A stretch of 64,000 bases of DNA from Congeria kusceri (GCA_027627225.1 JAPFQT010000411.1:35001-99000), one strand, 5' to 3'. Shown: positions 46,535 to 59,458, numbered from the stretch's first letter. Notes: a model not told the origin generated them from the letters alone. Program-made: numbers and translations.

Positions 46535-46924
46535 TTAACAACAGATGCTGGAGGATGACTGACCACAAAATATCTCAGTTCGAGATCAGGTGAGCTATAA
46601 ATCTGTTGGGTGCAACCACACTACATTTAGGCAGCGTGTCACTGCTTTAGCGACTGTTGTTGTTGATCTCCATGTTATCTTACCTTGGCAAGACCTCGGG
46701 CTGCAATTCTCAACTTGATAACTATCGCAACCATATCGGTACAGGTCCTGTGTCTGGCTCAAGTTTCATACCAGCCGTTTATTCCCTGGATGACCAATCT
46801 ATTCTCTGTACATCACTGCCAGGCCCATCTGTTTCGGTATGTGTGTATATAAAACTAAATCATATTGGCACTCATGTGGATGTTGTGTTAATAATTATAA
46901 GTGAAGACTTCATCAAGCTTTATA

Positions 46925-49900
46925 TTAACAAGAGCTGTCTCAGGACAGCGCGCTCAACTATTCAACCGCATTGTCAGAGTTATCGGCCTTTATCACTACA
47001 ACAAAAGAGGCATAATTCTCCTAAAATGCTTGTCACAGTTATATGCCTTGGTCAGTGGCGTTATATAATGATCTTGAAGACATGTGTGATCTTTGAATTG
47101 ATTATGTGTAGCAGATATAGAGACAATACTACTAAATTGCAGGTCAGAGCTATGGGCCTTGGACAGTGACCTTATATAATGACCCTGAAGACATGAGTAA
47201 AGTTTCAACTGAATATCTGTAGTAGTTATAGAGATATAGAGTTGTTGCACACAAACTTTAACCTGAATTTATAAGTACAAAAAGGGGCATAATTCTGCTA
47301 AATTGCAGTTCAGAGATATGGATCTTGGTCAGTGACCTTACATAATGACCACAAAGATATATGAAGTCGCAATGGTGTAGTGGATATGGTGTCTGCCTTG
47401 GGACCGGGAGGTCCTGGGTTCGATCCCCACTCAGGGAGCGTTCTCAAAATCTTTCCAAAGACACCAAGTACTAGTTTTTCCCAGGAAACGGACTCAAGAG
47501 TGTCTCTATAAGCCAAAGACTTTCGATGCAATCAAGCTATCTGTAGTAATTATAGAGATATGGAGTTGCTGCACGCAAACTTTAACCTGAAGTACAAAAA
47601 GGGGCATAATTCTGCTAAATTGCAGGTCAGAGTTATTGGCCTTGGTCAGTGACTTTACATAATGACCCCAAAGACATGTGTGAAGTTTCTTTTAAATATC
47701 CGTAGTAGTTAGAGAGACATGTACTTGTTGCACACAATCCCTTAACCTGAATTTTCTCTTGCACACAAACCTTAACCTGACTTTTCTAAGTACAACAAGG
47801 CTTGCCACAGGATGTGACGTATTCCCCCAATGCATATGCTTCTCAGAGGAAGGCAACACAATGTCATTTACATGTTGGCAAAAATTACGCTTCCTACAAA
47901 AAGAGTTATGCTCCTTGTACTCTGCACTTCCTATCGATGTCCTCTATCATTATATGAAGTTTCATTTGAATCCCTTTAACGCTAATGGAGTTACGCTCCG
48001 CACCAGAAAAATAAACAAAGGGCAATAACTCTGTAAATATTGAAGAAACAGTTATGGTCTTTTTGCTCTGCAAACCGTTTTTGTATTTTTAGTAACATTG
48101 ACATTGACCTTGATCTCACCCACCCCATATGCAATCCAAAGCGTGGTCTAGATACAAGGTATCAATGTTTGAAGTTTCATTCAAATATCTTTAGAGGAAA
48201 CAATTTTTCTATTTTTAGTAATGGAGACTTTGACACCACCCACACTATATGCAATCCCAAGCGAGGTCTTGATATAAGGTATCTAGTTATCTAGTATGAA
48301 GTTTCATTAAAATATCTCGATGCATTGTTAAGTAATTAAGCTAAAACCATTTTTCTATTTTTAGCAATGATGACCCTGACCCCACCCACCACATATGCAA
48401 TTCCAAGAGAGGTCCCAATATAAGGTATCTATGTATGAAGTTTCATTAAAACATCTTGATGTGTTTTCAAGTAATTAAGTGGAAACCATTTTCTATTTTT
48501 AGTATCTGTCACCTTGACCTTGACAACACCCACCCCCATATGCAATCTCATTCAAGGCTTCGATATAAGGTGCATATGTATGAAGTTTCATTAAAATATC
48601 TTGATGCGTTCTCAAGTTATTGAGAAGAGACCGTTTTATAGTTACGGTCACCTTTATGTTGACCCCACCCCATATGCAATCGTAAGCAAGGTCTCAATAT
48701 AAGGTATATATGTATGACCTCTCATTAAAATACCTCGATGCATTCTAAGTTATTGAGGAAAAATCTTTTCTTCTATTTTTAGTTACGGTGACCATGACTT
48801 TGACACCGCCCACCCAATATGCAATCCTAAGCGAGGTCTCGATATATGGTATCCAAGTATGAAGTTTCAATTAAATATCTTTATGGATTCTAAAGTTATT
48901 GAGCAGAAACCATTTTTCTATAATTAGTAACTGTGACCTTGACCGTGACCTCACCCACTCCATATGCAATCTCAAGCAAGGTCTCGATATAAGGTATATA
49001 TGTTTGAAGTTTCATTAAAATATTTCTATGCATTCTCAAGTTATTGAGTGGAAACCATTTTTCTATTTTTAGTAACGGTGACTTTGGCCTAGACCCCACC
49101 CATCCCAAATGCAATCCCAAGCGAGATCTTGATATAAGCTATCTTTGTATGAAGTTTCACCAAAATATCTCGATGCGTTCTAAAGTTATTGAGCAAAAAC
49201 CGTTTTTCTATTTTTAGCAATGGTGACCTTGACCCCAACCACCCCATATGCAATCCCAAGCGAGGTCTTGATATAAGGCATCTATGTATGAAGTTTCATT
49301 AAAATATCTTAACGCCTTCTGAAGTTATTGAGCGGAAACCATTTATCTATTTTTAGTAAGGGTGACCTTGACCCCACCCACCCCATATGCAATCCCAAGC
49401 GAGGTCTCAATATAAGGCATCTATTTATGAAGTTTCATTAAAATATCTCGATGCGTTGTCAAGTTTGACCCCACCCACCACGTATGCAATCCCAAGCGAG
49501 GTCTTGGTATAAGGTATCTATGTATTAAGTTTCATTAAAATATTTTAAAAAGTTGATGCCGCCACCCCCCGTCCGCCTGCAGGCCCAACGACATACCCCA
49601 ATCTAATAACAGAAATTATTCTTTGAAAATTTGGTTAACAAATGGCAATAACTTGATAAATATTGAAGAAAGAGTTGTGGTCCTTGTACTCTGAACTTCC
49701 TCTCATTGTCCTCTATCATTAAATGCAGTTTCATTTGAATCCCTTTAATACTAATAGAGTTATGCTCCGCACAATAAGCTTGACAGACAGACGGACGGAC
49801 AGAGGGAAGAACCGACAGACGATGCGATAACCATATGCTCCCAAAGTTCCCTTCGGGAGCATAATAAGGGGCATAATTCTGCTAAAATGCTGGCCACAGT

Positions 49901-50215
49901 AATGGGTCTTGGCCAGTGACCTTATATAATGACCCTGAAGGCATGTGTGAAGTTTCAGTTGAATATCAGAATTCTGTAGTAGATATAGAGATATGGAGTT
50001 GTTTCACACAAACTTTAACCTGAATTTCTTAGGACAAAAAGGGGCATACTTCTGCTAAAATGCTGGTCACAGTTATGGGTCTTGGCCAGTGACCTTATAT
50101 AATGCCCCTGAAGCCATGTGTGAAGTTTCAATTGAATATCTGTAGTTACAGATATATGTACTTGTTGCACGCAAACCTTAACCAGAGCATTACGCAGACG
50201 AATAGGTGAGTAGTG
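46925..50215 (+). repeat. Composite repeat domain with two unit families
   Basis: The domain opens ACAAGAGCTGTCTCAGGACA and GCGCGCTCAAC. Outer parts (46925-48040 and 49865-50190) consist of units of about 170 bp with AAAAGGGGCATAATTCTGC, GGTCTTGGCCAGTGACCTTA, ATAATGACCCTGAAGACATG and AGATATGGAGTTGTTGCACA. The centre (48040-49560) is about eleven units of the 145-bp family seen at 29995-31070. A SINE is inserted at 47365-47529. Open frames here, including 46657-47169, fall in the repeats or run into them. Confidence 0.85.
47365..47529 (+). mobile_element. tRNA-derived SINE with conserved core, copy 1
   Basis: The head carries an A box in AATGGTGTAGTGGATATGG and a perfect B box, GGTTCGATCCC. 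The core reads CCAAAGACACCAAGTACTAG, then CCCAGGAAACGGACTC and GTGTCTCTATAAGCC. The tail is CGATGCAATCAAGCT. It interrupts a 170-bp repeat unit between ATATGAAG and ATCTGTAGTAATTATAGAG, so it is younger than that unit. A second copy lies inverted at 59647-59778. Confidence 0.82.
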
Positions 50216-50541
50216 TAGCTCGAGCTTATCAGTGAATAGTCGAGCTAAAAATGTAAGTACTCAACACGTCACCTGTACTTGTAAAGCAACAGAAGGGTGA
50301 TTTTGGCAGGCAGATAATCGAACATTATCAAATATGTCGGCATAGGTTTTTAAACAGACATAAATACTGTTTGCATAAACATATATCGCACTACTTCAAA
50401 AGGTTTCTATTGCACGCATATTTATTACCCATAATAGTCTATATTTAATGTACTCTGTATGTTTGTCAAGACCATATAGAGTTCATATGCTGACAGTAAA
50501 TGCAGTCAAACATTCAGTTCTATAACACTAAACTAAGTTAC

Positions 50542-50611
50542 CAGGCCTGCTGAACAGTCGGCCTGTTACTGGGAGGATCGTGTCCACAGCCTCTTCCTTG
50601 GTCTCCCCAGC
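50542..50611 (-). CDS. Isolated internal coding exon, unknown gene
   Basis: The minus strand has acceptor ATGTCATTGCCAG, then 70 nt open as AGETKEEAVDTILPVTGRLF followed by SRP and one base of a Gly codon, then donor GGCCTG|GTAACT. GC content is much higher than in the flanks, and the text looks like a real internal exon (start phase 0, end phase 1). No neighbouring exon was found, so it may belong to a gene with long introns or be a leftover of a duplicated gene. The family is not recognised. Confidence 0.45.
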
Positions 50612-51731
50612 CTGGCAATGACATACTGAAGATGAACATAGAAATCAATGAGTACATACAAACATACACTTTTTATAAACTTTATTTTACTAATTCTGCT
50701 ATGGTGGTTATGTTTTTTGTTGCATGGTTTTATTTTATATTTGTCTTTTTCTTTTGGAACGCCCCATCAGTTATCTGCTCTGAATTTGGACTATTGGGGA
50801 CAAAGGCCCTCTAGGCTTGAAAAAGTGGGGACAAATTACAAAAATGTAGGGACACAGACAAAAAAAGTTGTTCACCTCATGAATATTTCCAAAGCAGATT
50901 TTTGTTTGGAAATGTACGTAGTAGCTGTTTTCATTCATGTTTGTTTTTATTTTCTGTTCAAAAAAGGATTGATACATAATACTGTGTTCTTAATTAATTC
51001 ATAAAATTCTGTTGATCAATGTTACACTGCATTCTTAAATACCTTATAAACTTGCATTATTAATTTTAATTTGAACAAACAAACAAATCTAACAAGGCGT
51101 TAATAATGAAACCTGTTAAAACTACAATCTGTAACAGTGTTACATCATCAATTAGCCGGGCATCCAAAACTGCATACCATTAGCAACACTCATAGCAACG
51201 GTGTCAGTAATTGACTTCAAACGTCTTTGATATTTCTGCCGAAATGCGGCTGTCGTCTAGCAGTTTTTCGCTGAAAAGCTTGTTTCATGCTTACAATTAT
51301 CGATTGAAACTACTGTATCTGAATTGTTCAAGCGCTGCCAATAAAGTGTTAATGAATTTGTGTTCTAGTGAAAAAATTGATTATAAATTGATGTAACGAT
51401 AAATGATATAAAGTTTACTAAATACGCCGAATGATATACTTGCAAATTGTGTGCGACCGCGGACCCGCTTACACAATTTTGGTGGGGAAGTTTATTTTTG
51501 CGCCAATGGCGCACGGCCGCATCCACGGCAGAACACTGGCCCCATGTATATGGACATATATCTTACGTGAATTCTGAATACAATAAGAATTTTGTTATTT
51601 TTCTAAATGGTACATTACATTCATATCGATTTAATGTCTACTACTAATAATCCTCCGCCTGCAAGTGTCATCGATGACCAGTGTTTATATCATTACAAGT
51701 TTTTGTGCAATCATTATAAAACTTCAGGTTA
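50612..51731. other. Spacer without a called gene
   Basis: Open frames of 60-118 codons at 50632-51004 and 51211-51647 have no recognisable domain or splice context. No repeat array is seen. Confidence 0.4.
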
Positions 51732-51855
51732 GTGTTAGTAGGTAAAAACGGAAGGTTAACCCTTGCAGTGCTGAGACCGGATATATCGGGTCAAGCTATG
51801 GGTAACTTGGTCCATGATGAGACCCGATATTTCGACCAAATCTTGTATTCCTTAT

Positions 51856-51931
51856 CGAGGGTTGAGCATGAAACTATTGTATCTGATATAGAAATGTCAA
51901 GCAGATACAACAGTTTCACGCTCAACCCTCG
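51856..51931. repeat. 30-bp hairpin with a 16-nt loop
   Basis: The arm CGAGGGTTGAGC...TTGTATCTG (51856-51885) pairs with 51902-51931 at 28 of 30 positions. It lies in a 136-codon open frame (51732-52142) that I do not accept as a gene. Just upstream, GACCGGATATATCGGGTC is also nearly self-complementary. Confidence 0.85.
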
Positions 51932-52139
51932 TTATGTCCTCCACTTTTGGTCATTTTGCCATAAATACAAAACTGACATCCAATATGCTGTATATAATCC
52001 AATTCCTAATATAAAATTATGTTTAATTATTTCTATTTTCCAACCCCATTTACACTGTATACAAGAGAAAAATGCTGAAACCGCATTAAAGCCAGAATTT
52101 TCATTTTCCGATGGGGCTACATGTACAAGTCAATGTTGG

Positions 52140-52700
52140 TAAAGAAGAATGGAAGTTTCATGTTGATGATCTAAAATGTATGCTGTAAAGTTTCATCAAG
52201 CTTGATCAAGAACTTTAGAAAATATGCCAGGAATACAAAACTTTAAAGCAAATTGTATTTTTAGCTCTTGTGGCCATTTTGTGCAGTGAGGCGGAACCAT
52301 TTGAATAAGTTTGGTAGAGTGTAAAGTTTCATCAAGATTAATCAAGAACTTTAGAAAATATGACAGGAATACAAAACTTTAACGCAAATTCTATTTTTAG
52401 CTCTAGTGGCCATTTTGTGCACTGAGGCGGACCATTTGAATAAGTTTGGTAGAGGAACACTTAACAAACATTTGTGTAAAATAATTTGAAAATCTATCCA
52501 TAGGTTCAGAAGAAAATGGCGTTGAGACATAATTCTATTTTTAGCTCTAGTGGCCATCTTGTGAAGTGCAACCATTTTTACAGGTTTGGTAGAGGACCAT
52601 CCAAGGAACATTTCTACAAAGTTTCATGAACATTGACAAAGATTTTTTTTTAATATGACAGGAATACAAAACTTTAACGCAAAATGTAAACGACATCGCA
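52140..52700 (+). repeat. Tandem repeat of about 150 bp
   Basis: Three to four units share TTTAGCTCTAGTGGCCATTT, GTGCAGTGAGGCGGAACCAT, TTGAATAAGTTTGGTAGAG and ATGACAGGAATACAAAACTT. A minus-strand 86-codon frame at 52351-52611 repeats itself internally and is an artefact. Confidence 0.8.
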
Positions 52701-52858
52701 ACGCCCGCCCAACCAACCGTTTTTTCGCTAATCCATAAGCCTAGATTTTTTTTTTAAAAATCTGGCTAAAAATTATAGTTTTGTCAATTGAGTTTTGTCA
52801 ATTGATCGAAGAAACATGGCCATCACATTAAACAATGATTCAATATTAATTATTTGCA

Positions 52859-53113
52859 ATTCTACCATGATACTGACTAATTTTTCTATAGACAAAGAAC
52901 AAAATTATAGTTGTTAAACTACCTAATAAACAAGGCAAAAAGTAATGTTCGCATTTTTGTTGTTTATTGACCAATAAACAACTCTTTGTTGTTCTGATGC
53001 CTGGCTATTAAACCACTCGGAACAACGACCTCGTGGTTTAATTCCTATGCATCAGAACTCCAAATTATGTTTATTGGCCCATAAACAACAATAAATTGAA
53101 ACATATTTCTTAA
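52859..53113 (-). mobile_element. Palindromic MITE, copy 14
   Basis: The copy runs from ATTCTACCATGATACTGAC to ATATTTCTTAA on the minus strand. Module 2 is internally deleted after AACAAGGCAAAAAG, while the palindrome is intact. Confidence 0.78.
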
Positions 53114-53187
53114 ATAAAATAAATATCACTTTGAAGCAATCCTGTTGGCCTTTAATAGTCGAAGTGCTGACAAAAGCTTATTACATC

Positions 53188-53301
53188 TTAACTAACTGCT
53201 AGAACATTCCTGGAAATCATTCTATGTTTGGAGATGGGCTCTGCTTTGTCATGGTCTACAAACTTCACATTTTGGAGCAATGTCTGTAATATCTCTGTTC
53301 T
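53188..53301 (-). CDS. Candidate terminal exon of an unknown gene
   Basis: On the minus strand an acceptor, TTAAAAATATACAG, is followed by 37 open codons and TAA. The text includes RTEILQTLLQNVKFVDHDKA and EPISKHRMISRNVLAVS, with balanced charge and an amphipathic start, and looks like a true C terminus. Start phase is 0. A MITE follows 75 bp after the stop and contains AATAAA on this strand (in ATGTTTATTGG, near 53070), so the element could supply the poly(A) signal. No upstream exon was identified within the window and no function is assigned. Confidence 0.45.
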   Translation of the reverse strand, partial: RTEILQTLLQNVKFVDHDKAEPISKHRMISRNVLAVS

Positions 53302-54129
53302 CTGTATATTTTTAAAACGAAATATTCTAAAAATAATTCTAAAGAGTTAATCCAACAATCAGAACATAGATTAAGACATAGATTACCATTTCCTTGGTTT
53401 TCATAAAGATAACAAATATGTGATAATTTCATATGCTTAAAAATCAACACCTTTGGTTCCTGGCAAAAAAGTCATGAAAACTTCTTTGTAAAGATCTGTG
53501 AACATAATCTTCAGCATTAAAGCAATTAATATCATTAATAAATATGAATGAATGGGTAAAACCAATCCCTCGAGGGATTTTATTTGTTACAAACTAGAAA
53601 TGGGTCCACAGACATGGATACCTCCATCTATGCAGCCTTTCTACATAGCGCCGCTTTGTCTGTATGCATACAAATCATTTTGCAAAAGGAGAATTGTCCT
53701 TTTATAATGTACTTACTGCTAATATATTATCTTATTCTGTAAAATAAGTTGAGGTATAACAAAATAGTTTTAGTCCTGACAAATAATCAACAAAGGGTAG
53801 TATTCAAAACTTTCATGCAATTATGAGTTCTGTGCAGAATAAACCGAATGCCTAAAATCATTTTTAGACTGTTGGCGGAAGCCATCAATCTTTTGAGAGG
53901 GTAATTTGCAAAACAGGCATAGTGGAAAAATACTTCTCTTTGCAGGCTACAAGTCAGTAAATCGAAACCTGAAAAGATCCTTAATTGTTCAAAACAGCAA
54001 AAATTAATGAATGTTTTCTTAACTTTTTATTATTTAAGAGAATGTATTTCAGGTGTATTTTAATGTGTATATCAATTGATTTATTACAAATACAGTGTCT
54101 AGACAAGATTCTGTGTTTGCTAAACACAC
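53302..54129. other. Possible intron, no further exon seen
   Basis: AT-rich sequence. A short repeat fragment near 53590-53680 (AACTAGAAATGGGTCCACAG) resembles the start of the block at 60125. A polypyrimidine or donor context matching the 53301 exon was not found. Confidence 0.35.
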
Positions 54130-54560
54130 TTGCCCCCGATTGGTGCTGGGTAGCCCATTTCTTAATCCAGATTAGGTCAAGGTCAAATTGAGGTTGGGTG
54201 ATATGGGTGGATGGGGAACGGTCATAAGTAAAAACTGTGTAAATATCCAAGTGTTGTAGTAAGTGGTGTTGGTGCTAGACGAAACGGTAAAATCTAGTTA
54301 ACCAAGAAATGGCACTTTTGAATCATTATAAGTCCAAATAAGGTCAATGTCAAAGTCAAAGAAAGGGTGGGTGATATGGGTGGATAAGGGAATGGTCATA
54401 AGCAACAACTGTGTAAGAATCAAAGTGTTGTAGTAAGCGGTGTTGGTGCTAGACAAAACGGTAAAATCTACTTAACCTTGTCACGGACGGAAGGAAGGAG
54501 GGACAGGACGATCACTATATGCCTCCTTCATCAAGTTGCCGGGGGCATAAAAACAGTCAA
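54130..54560 (+). repeat. Tandem repeat of about 170 bp
   Basis: Two units share GGGTGATATGGGTGGATR, GTGTTGTAGTAAGYGGTG and TGGTGCTAGACRAAACGGTA. The block closes CACGGACGGAAGGAAGG and CCGGGGGCATAAA, the border type seen in other repeats here. Confidence 0.8.
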
Positions 54561-55129
54561 TTCATTAAAAATGTCCACTAACCCCGGCAGAAAAACAGTC
54601 AATTCATTAAACATGTCCATTAAATTAAGGTGCTTCGTTGGTTACTTTTCACTCGTTGTGAAAGTGTTATTTCTCATTACCGATTCTTATTCTGAATATT
54701 TTGACAAATTCTGTAATGTGTTAATTTTAAACTGTAGTATGGAAAATCTCGAGCACGCATCATATGACCTACTTTTGATTCAGTAGGCTACGAATCACTT
54801 ACAATCGATGCTCCTAACTACCACGCTTTATCGATTATTCTGCATGGTTCGTTGCTGATTGACTTGCTAACTGGCATTTATATAATTCCATTTGCATTCG
54901 ATAACTGGCTTGAAAAATATTTATTCATTACTTACAAATACATATTGTATTGCAAATACATGTCGTATAACAAATACATGTCGTATGTACTATTAAATAG
55001 GAAGCCATATTATTAAGCTTAAAGGTAGGAAAATAAAATTCATTCAAACAAATGTTTCCTGTTTTAGGAAAAATGCACTCATAATTCATATGATTTGTAT
55101 TTCTGCCAAATTAAATTGAAAATTCCTGC
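54561..55129. other. Spacer without a gene
   Basis: A short direct duplication with AAAAACAGTCAATTCATTAA occurs at 54549 and 54592. No gene is supported. Confidence 0.4.
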
Positions 55130-55830
55130 ATGCATTACAATATTATGCTCTCGACAATTATTTGACCTTTTACCTTAATTAGTGACCTTGAAGTTTCAGC
55201 TACAGACCTGGTTTTTAAATGCCACATGTCGTCTCATAATGCTTATCACTTCTGCCAAGAAATTTGAAAATGCTTCCATGTGTGGCAAAAGTATACTTCG
55301 GTCAAAGTCAATGACTTAAACTCTTATATTTGACCTTCAAGTGTGACCTTGACCTTGGACCAAAGGACCTGGTTGTTGCACACCACATACTGTCTCATAA
55401 TGCTTATCACTTCTGTCAAGTAATTTGAAAATCCTTCCATGCCATACAAGAACTGGTTCTTGCCCACGACACACCGTTGCACAATGTGTAACATTTGTGC
55501 TAAGTTATTTGAAATTCCTTCCATGCTGGACAAAATTATGCTCCAGACAGGGTCTATGGTTTAAATTCTCATATTTGACCTTTGACCCTTAAGTGTGACC
55601 TTGAATTTGGACATAGGAAAATGGTCCTTGTGAGTGAAAATGGTCCTTGTGAGTGACACACCGTCTCATTATGCTCATCATTTCTGCTAAGTTATTTGAC
55701 AATCATCCAATGCTGGACAAAGTTATTGTTCTGACAAAAATCCGAACATACAAACATACATATGTACGTACCCATGGGCAGGGTGAACACTATAAGCCCA
55801 AACATCATTGATGGTGGGGGCATAAAAAAG
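55130..55830 (+). repeat. TGACCTTGACC-type tandem repeat
   Basis: About four units share TATTTGACCTTCAAGTGTGA, GTCTCATAATGCTTATCACT and AAGTTATTTGAAAATCCTTC. The block closes GATGGTGGGGGCATAAAA. A direct-repeat motif TGACCTTTGACCC lies at 55576-55588. Confidence 0.78.
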
Positions 55831-57389
55831 TTGCACATGATTCTAAAACAATAATATTTATTACTTGTCAAACAAGAGTTTGATTTGCGTCAATGACTCA
55901 GCACCACATCAATGAATGTGAAAAGCAGTAAATATTCTATTGTCAGAAGTTAGTGGAGGAAATTATGTTACCTCTTATATCCATTTAACCATCTAAAAGG
56001 CACTTTACATTATGCTGTTTTAATATATTGCTGTATTATCAGAGAGTCTGTACTATCAGAATAGCAAAGCTTTCATTCTAGCAAGGCATAAGCTTCCTTT
56101 ATGAGTAATAATACACCCATAATTTTGGCACCCAGTACCAAATCATAACTGCGATTACAAAGAAATGTCTTAGAATAATAGCAACAGATTAACAACTTGA
56201 CTATGAAATGAGCTGGATATATAGAGGCCACACCACTGAATTTTATTGATTCTTAGTCCTTTTTACACCATCACAGTGTAAGGGTCTGCCCAAATCATAA
56301 TATTATTTAGGACAGATGTTCTTCCATGCAATAAAGAAAGACCTGATACAACAGTACACTCCCTAAATTACTGAATTTGTCCACTAAAAAAGCATGGAAA
56401 TCATATTTTTTTGAACACCCAAAACATGAAGAATTCTATCGTTAAATTGAAGAAACTTTGACTTAATTATATTTATTTTGCTCCAAGTGCAGGACAACAC
56501 TGCTACTTGACATGAAAATTACAAAAATCCAATGTTCACAGATTTAATCTACAAATATTGCCACTTATTTTCTAACAATTATGATTACGAAGCAAACCGA
56601 ACAAATATGTGACCACTTTAAAGATCTTCGTATTGAAACGTCCTTCAGTGAAGCTAGCGCCCTTCGTTAGATCAGAGCTATAGCAATGACATCAAAGCAT
56701 AATGGTAGCACTCAATGTTAACAATTTTGTATGTAATTATGCTTATACTCGATTAGATTAGCCCGCTGTGAAAATTATAATTGGACCATAGATCATTCAC
56801 GATCTGTTCAGACATTCAACAATTTATGAATACAGACTAAGTGTATTTATAATAGCATATGAATGCACTACAAGCACTCAAGTGCTTACTAGGATTATAA
56901 AATACCCAACTATTTTGACTACATTGACAAGCACTCTGACATTTTCAAATGATATGTTGCTATTGATTCGTTTTAACGAGGTTTTGAAAGCTTTTGTTAA
57001 AGGGGCGTATCAACAGCTAACACAGAATTATATTTAAAAAAATAACATTGTATTTTAAGAAGTATTTATTAAACGACTGATTCACACATGCCGGGTCTCG
57101 GTTTTAAAACCAAAGAGTAAAATATAGTTTTTTATGATAGTAACGAGTTAACACCGTGACACTTTTCGCACCAACATTTAGTAGTAGTAGTAAAATCAAT
57201 ATGATTAAAATATACATTAAATAGTGCTATGTATATGTGCACCATTGATAACTGTACAGTAGCGTGGAAAGGTTTACATTGAAAAGCGCAATTTGGTAGG
57301 AGTTAGTTTAATCCTGCTGAAACCATGTATCGAAAGACAATTTTTTGGCATTGTATCTATTTTTTGTGGATCGCAGCTGGGCAATTTTC
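55831..57389. other. Unique AT-rich stretch without a gene
   Basis: I found no exon with paired splice sites and no repeat array. Confidence 0.4.
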
Positions 57390-59458
57390 TTGCGCACGAG
57401 AATTTTAGGGAATGCAAACTTACAATACTGGTTCAATGTCTACCATTAATTGTAGCATAATATTGTGGATTAAAATTTACCGAATTGTTTACATAACCGG
57501 TTAACACAAAGTTATTAACATATCTTCGACATACACTCTAGAACTTAGGCTAATTATCAACATATTTTCTCATTGTATGTCATGAACAGAATGTTATTTA
57601 CATTCACATCAATGAAATAACTATTTTGTTAAGCCTATTGGCATGCTCTATTCATATCAATTGTACCAATGGCTGGGATCTCGGTTACACAAGAAATGGA
57701 CACGGGACGATCTTTGGCCACAGTCGTCGGCACAATTTCCTTCACGGGACGATTGCAATGTCACATTGAAAACGCTTTTAAAATGGTATATTGTATTTAT
57801 TATGTTCAATTGTTAAGCATATTGTGCATTCTACAGTTGGGACTATGTACTGAAACATTAGTGTACATTACATATGAAGAATATTATATATTTCTCTGGA
57901 TTAAATGACAACATAATGCTCCAAATAATGGATGCGTATATTCAATATTTATAATTATGAAAACATGTGTTCAAAATATCTACAAATGTTATCAAAGTCT
58001 TAGAAAAAATTTAATGTATGATGACACATTTTAAGCTCAAAGATGGCCCAGTGTCCTTTGCTTTTCTTACCCAGATCCAAGACAGTGGGTCCATGATTCC
58101 CTAGAGTGAGTTCAACGCGCTCCAGATCTTTCTCAAAACAGCATGCATTTTGCAGTGTACAGCAATTTACATGCATCAATTAGCTTCCAAAGAATCATAA
58201 GCCCGAATATTTCAATAAATGGGGAATTTATATTTATAAACTTTCTATGCATGTTAATTTGAATTGCGGTTGCATCTTAGTAAATTTTTTATAGAATTGT
58301 ACATTTCTATCAACGTCTCCAGTAGACGTTATTCAATATATAAAAGATATTACATCTTTATAAAATTTGGTGAAAGAAGTCATATACTTCGAAATGTTAT
58401 TTATGTTACTTCAAAATGTTATTTATGTTACTTTTACTTCATTTACCTAGCATAAATACATTTTTCGCAATACTTATTATACACAGGAACCCTTGAAACA
58501 TCATATTCCCACCTAGTATAATTTTAAATCGCCACAGTCATAAAATTGTATGTTTGTGTTATCAAAAATGAAGTCATCATTATATCAAATGCGCTGAATG
58601 TTCCTAGAATATTGCTTTTCTTTGGGATACGCAGTATAGATGCTTATTTGACATCCAATATTTAAATATTGTATTAGATTACCACTAAAAATGAACGTAT
58701 GGTATATTACTTATAAATATATACACCTGTCTGATACATACTCATTTTCATTCATTCCCGCCATTATTTTCATACACTGTTAATTTGTTAAAATGACCTG
58801 ACAAATTCAGTTAACAATTATCTCAACATCAATTATTTTGGATATGGAGCTGTATTATCAGTTTATTCACGGTATAGATATTTATAATAATTGAATTCAT
58901 CTCAGGGATTTACAGGACTCAATTTTCTGCTTCAAATACCCCTAAATTTTGAGTCAGGACCCCTCCTATGTTTAAACTTGCATCCCATTGGATGCATAAT
59001 TTTTCTGATATGTTGATACAATTCAGTATTAAAATTAATTATTTCATGAATGTAATTTATAAAATTAATAACATTATTTTATAATGCCTTCATTCTATCT
59101 TATTGATACAAAACATTCAAAATGTTGATACAAATGCAGACAAAACACTTGAATAGGACCACCACTTTTATTGAGAGGACCCCTAAATATCAACCACCTG
59201 AGTCCTGTGAACCCCTAAAATTTAACATTGATGTAAAACCCTGCATCTCAAATTAATTATTTGGGTCCTAGAAGTTTTCTTATGGTGTCCAAAAATCTGG
59301 GTTCGAAAAGTCTCCTTACATAGGTCAATACTGAAAAATCTGGGGACTGAGAAGTTACGTAACCAATCATCATGGCCCTCTGTTATGTTTCGGGTAAAAA
59401 TGATATATCAATATTAATTTCAACACCATTGTCTTTTTTAAAGACATTTCTTGTTTCT
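57390..59458 (-). repeat. Long unclassified interspersed repeat, copy 3 (inverted)
   Basis: On the minus strand the copy opens ACAAGAAATGTCTTTAAA. It then passes GTTGAAATTAATATTGATAT, TACGTAACTTCTCAGTCCCC, GGGAATGAATGAAAATGAG and ATAGTTATTTCATTGATGTG, and closes at AAGTTTGCATTCCCTAAAAT. These match copy 1 (13917-15345) in order. About 1 kb between 57700 and 58740 is extra or diverged relative to copies 1 and 2. Confidence 0.7.

Noticed and set aside
46657..47169. 170-codon open frame with some protein-like text at its start
   Set aside because: It runs into the composite repeat at 46925. The first part lacks a recognisable domain, and both strands show donor-like sites, so direction is unclear.
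51732..52142. 136-codon open frame as a gene
   Set aside because: It contains a near-perfect hairpin, begins in repeat-like sequence and has no recognisable domain.
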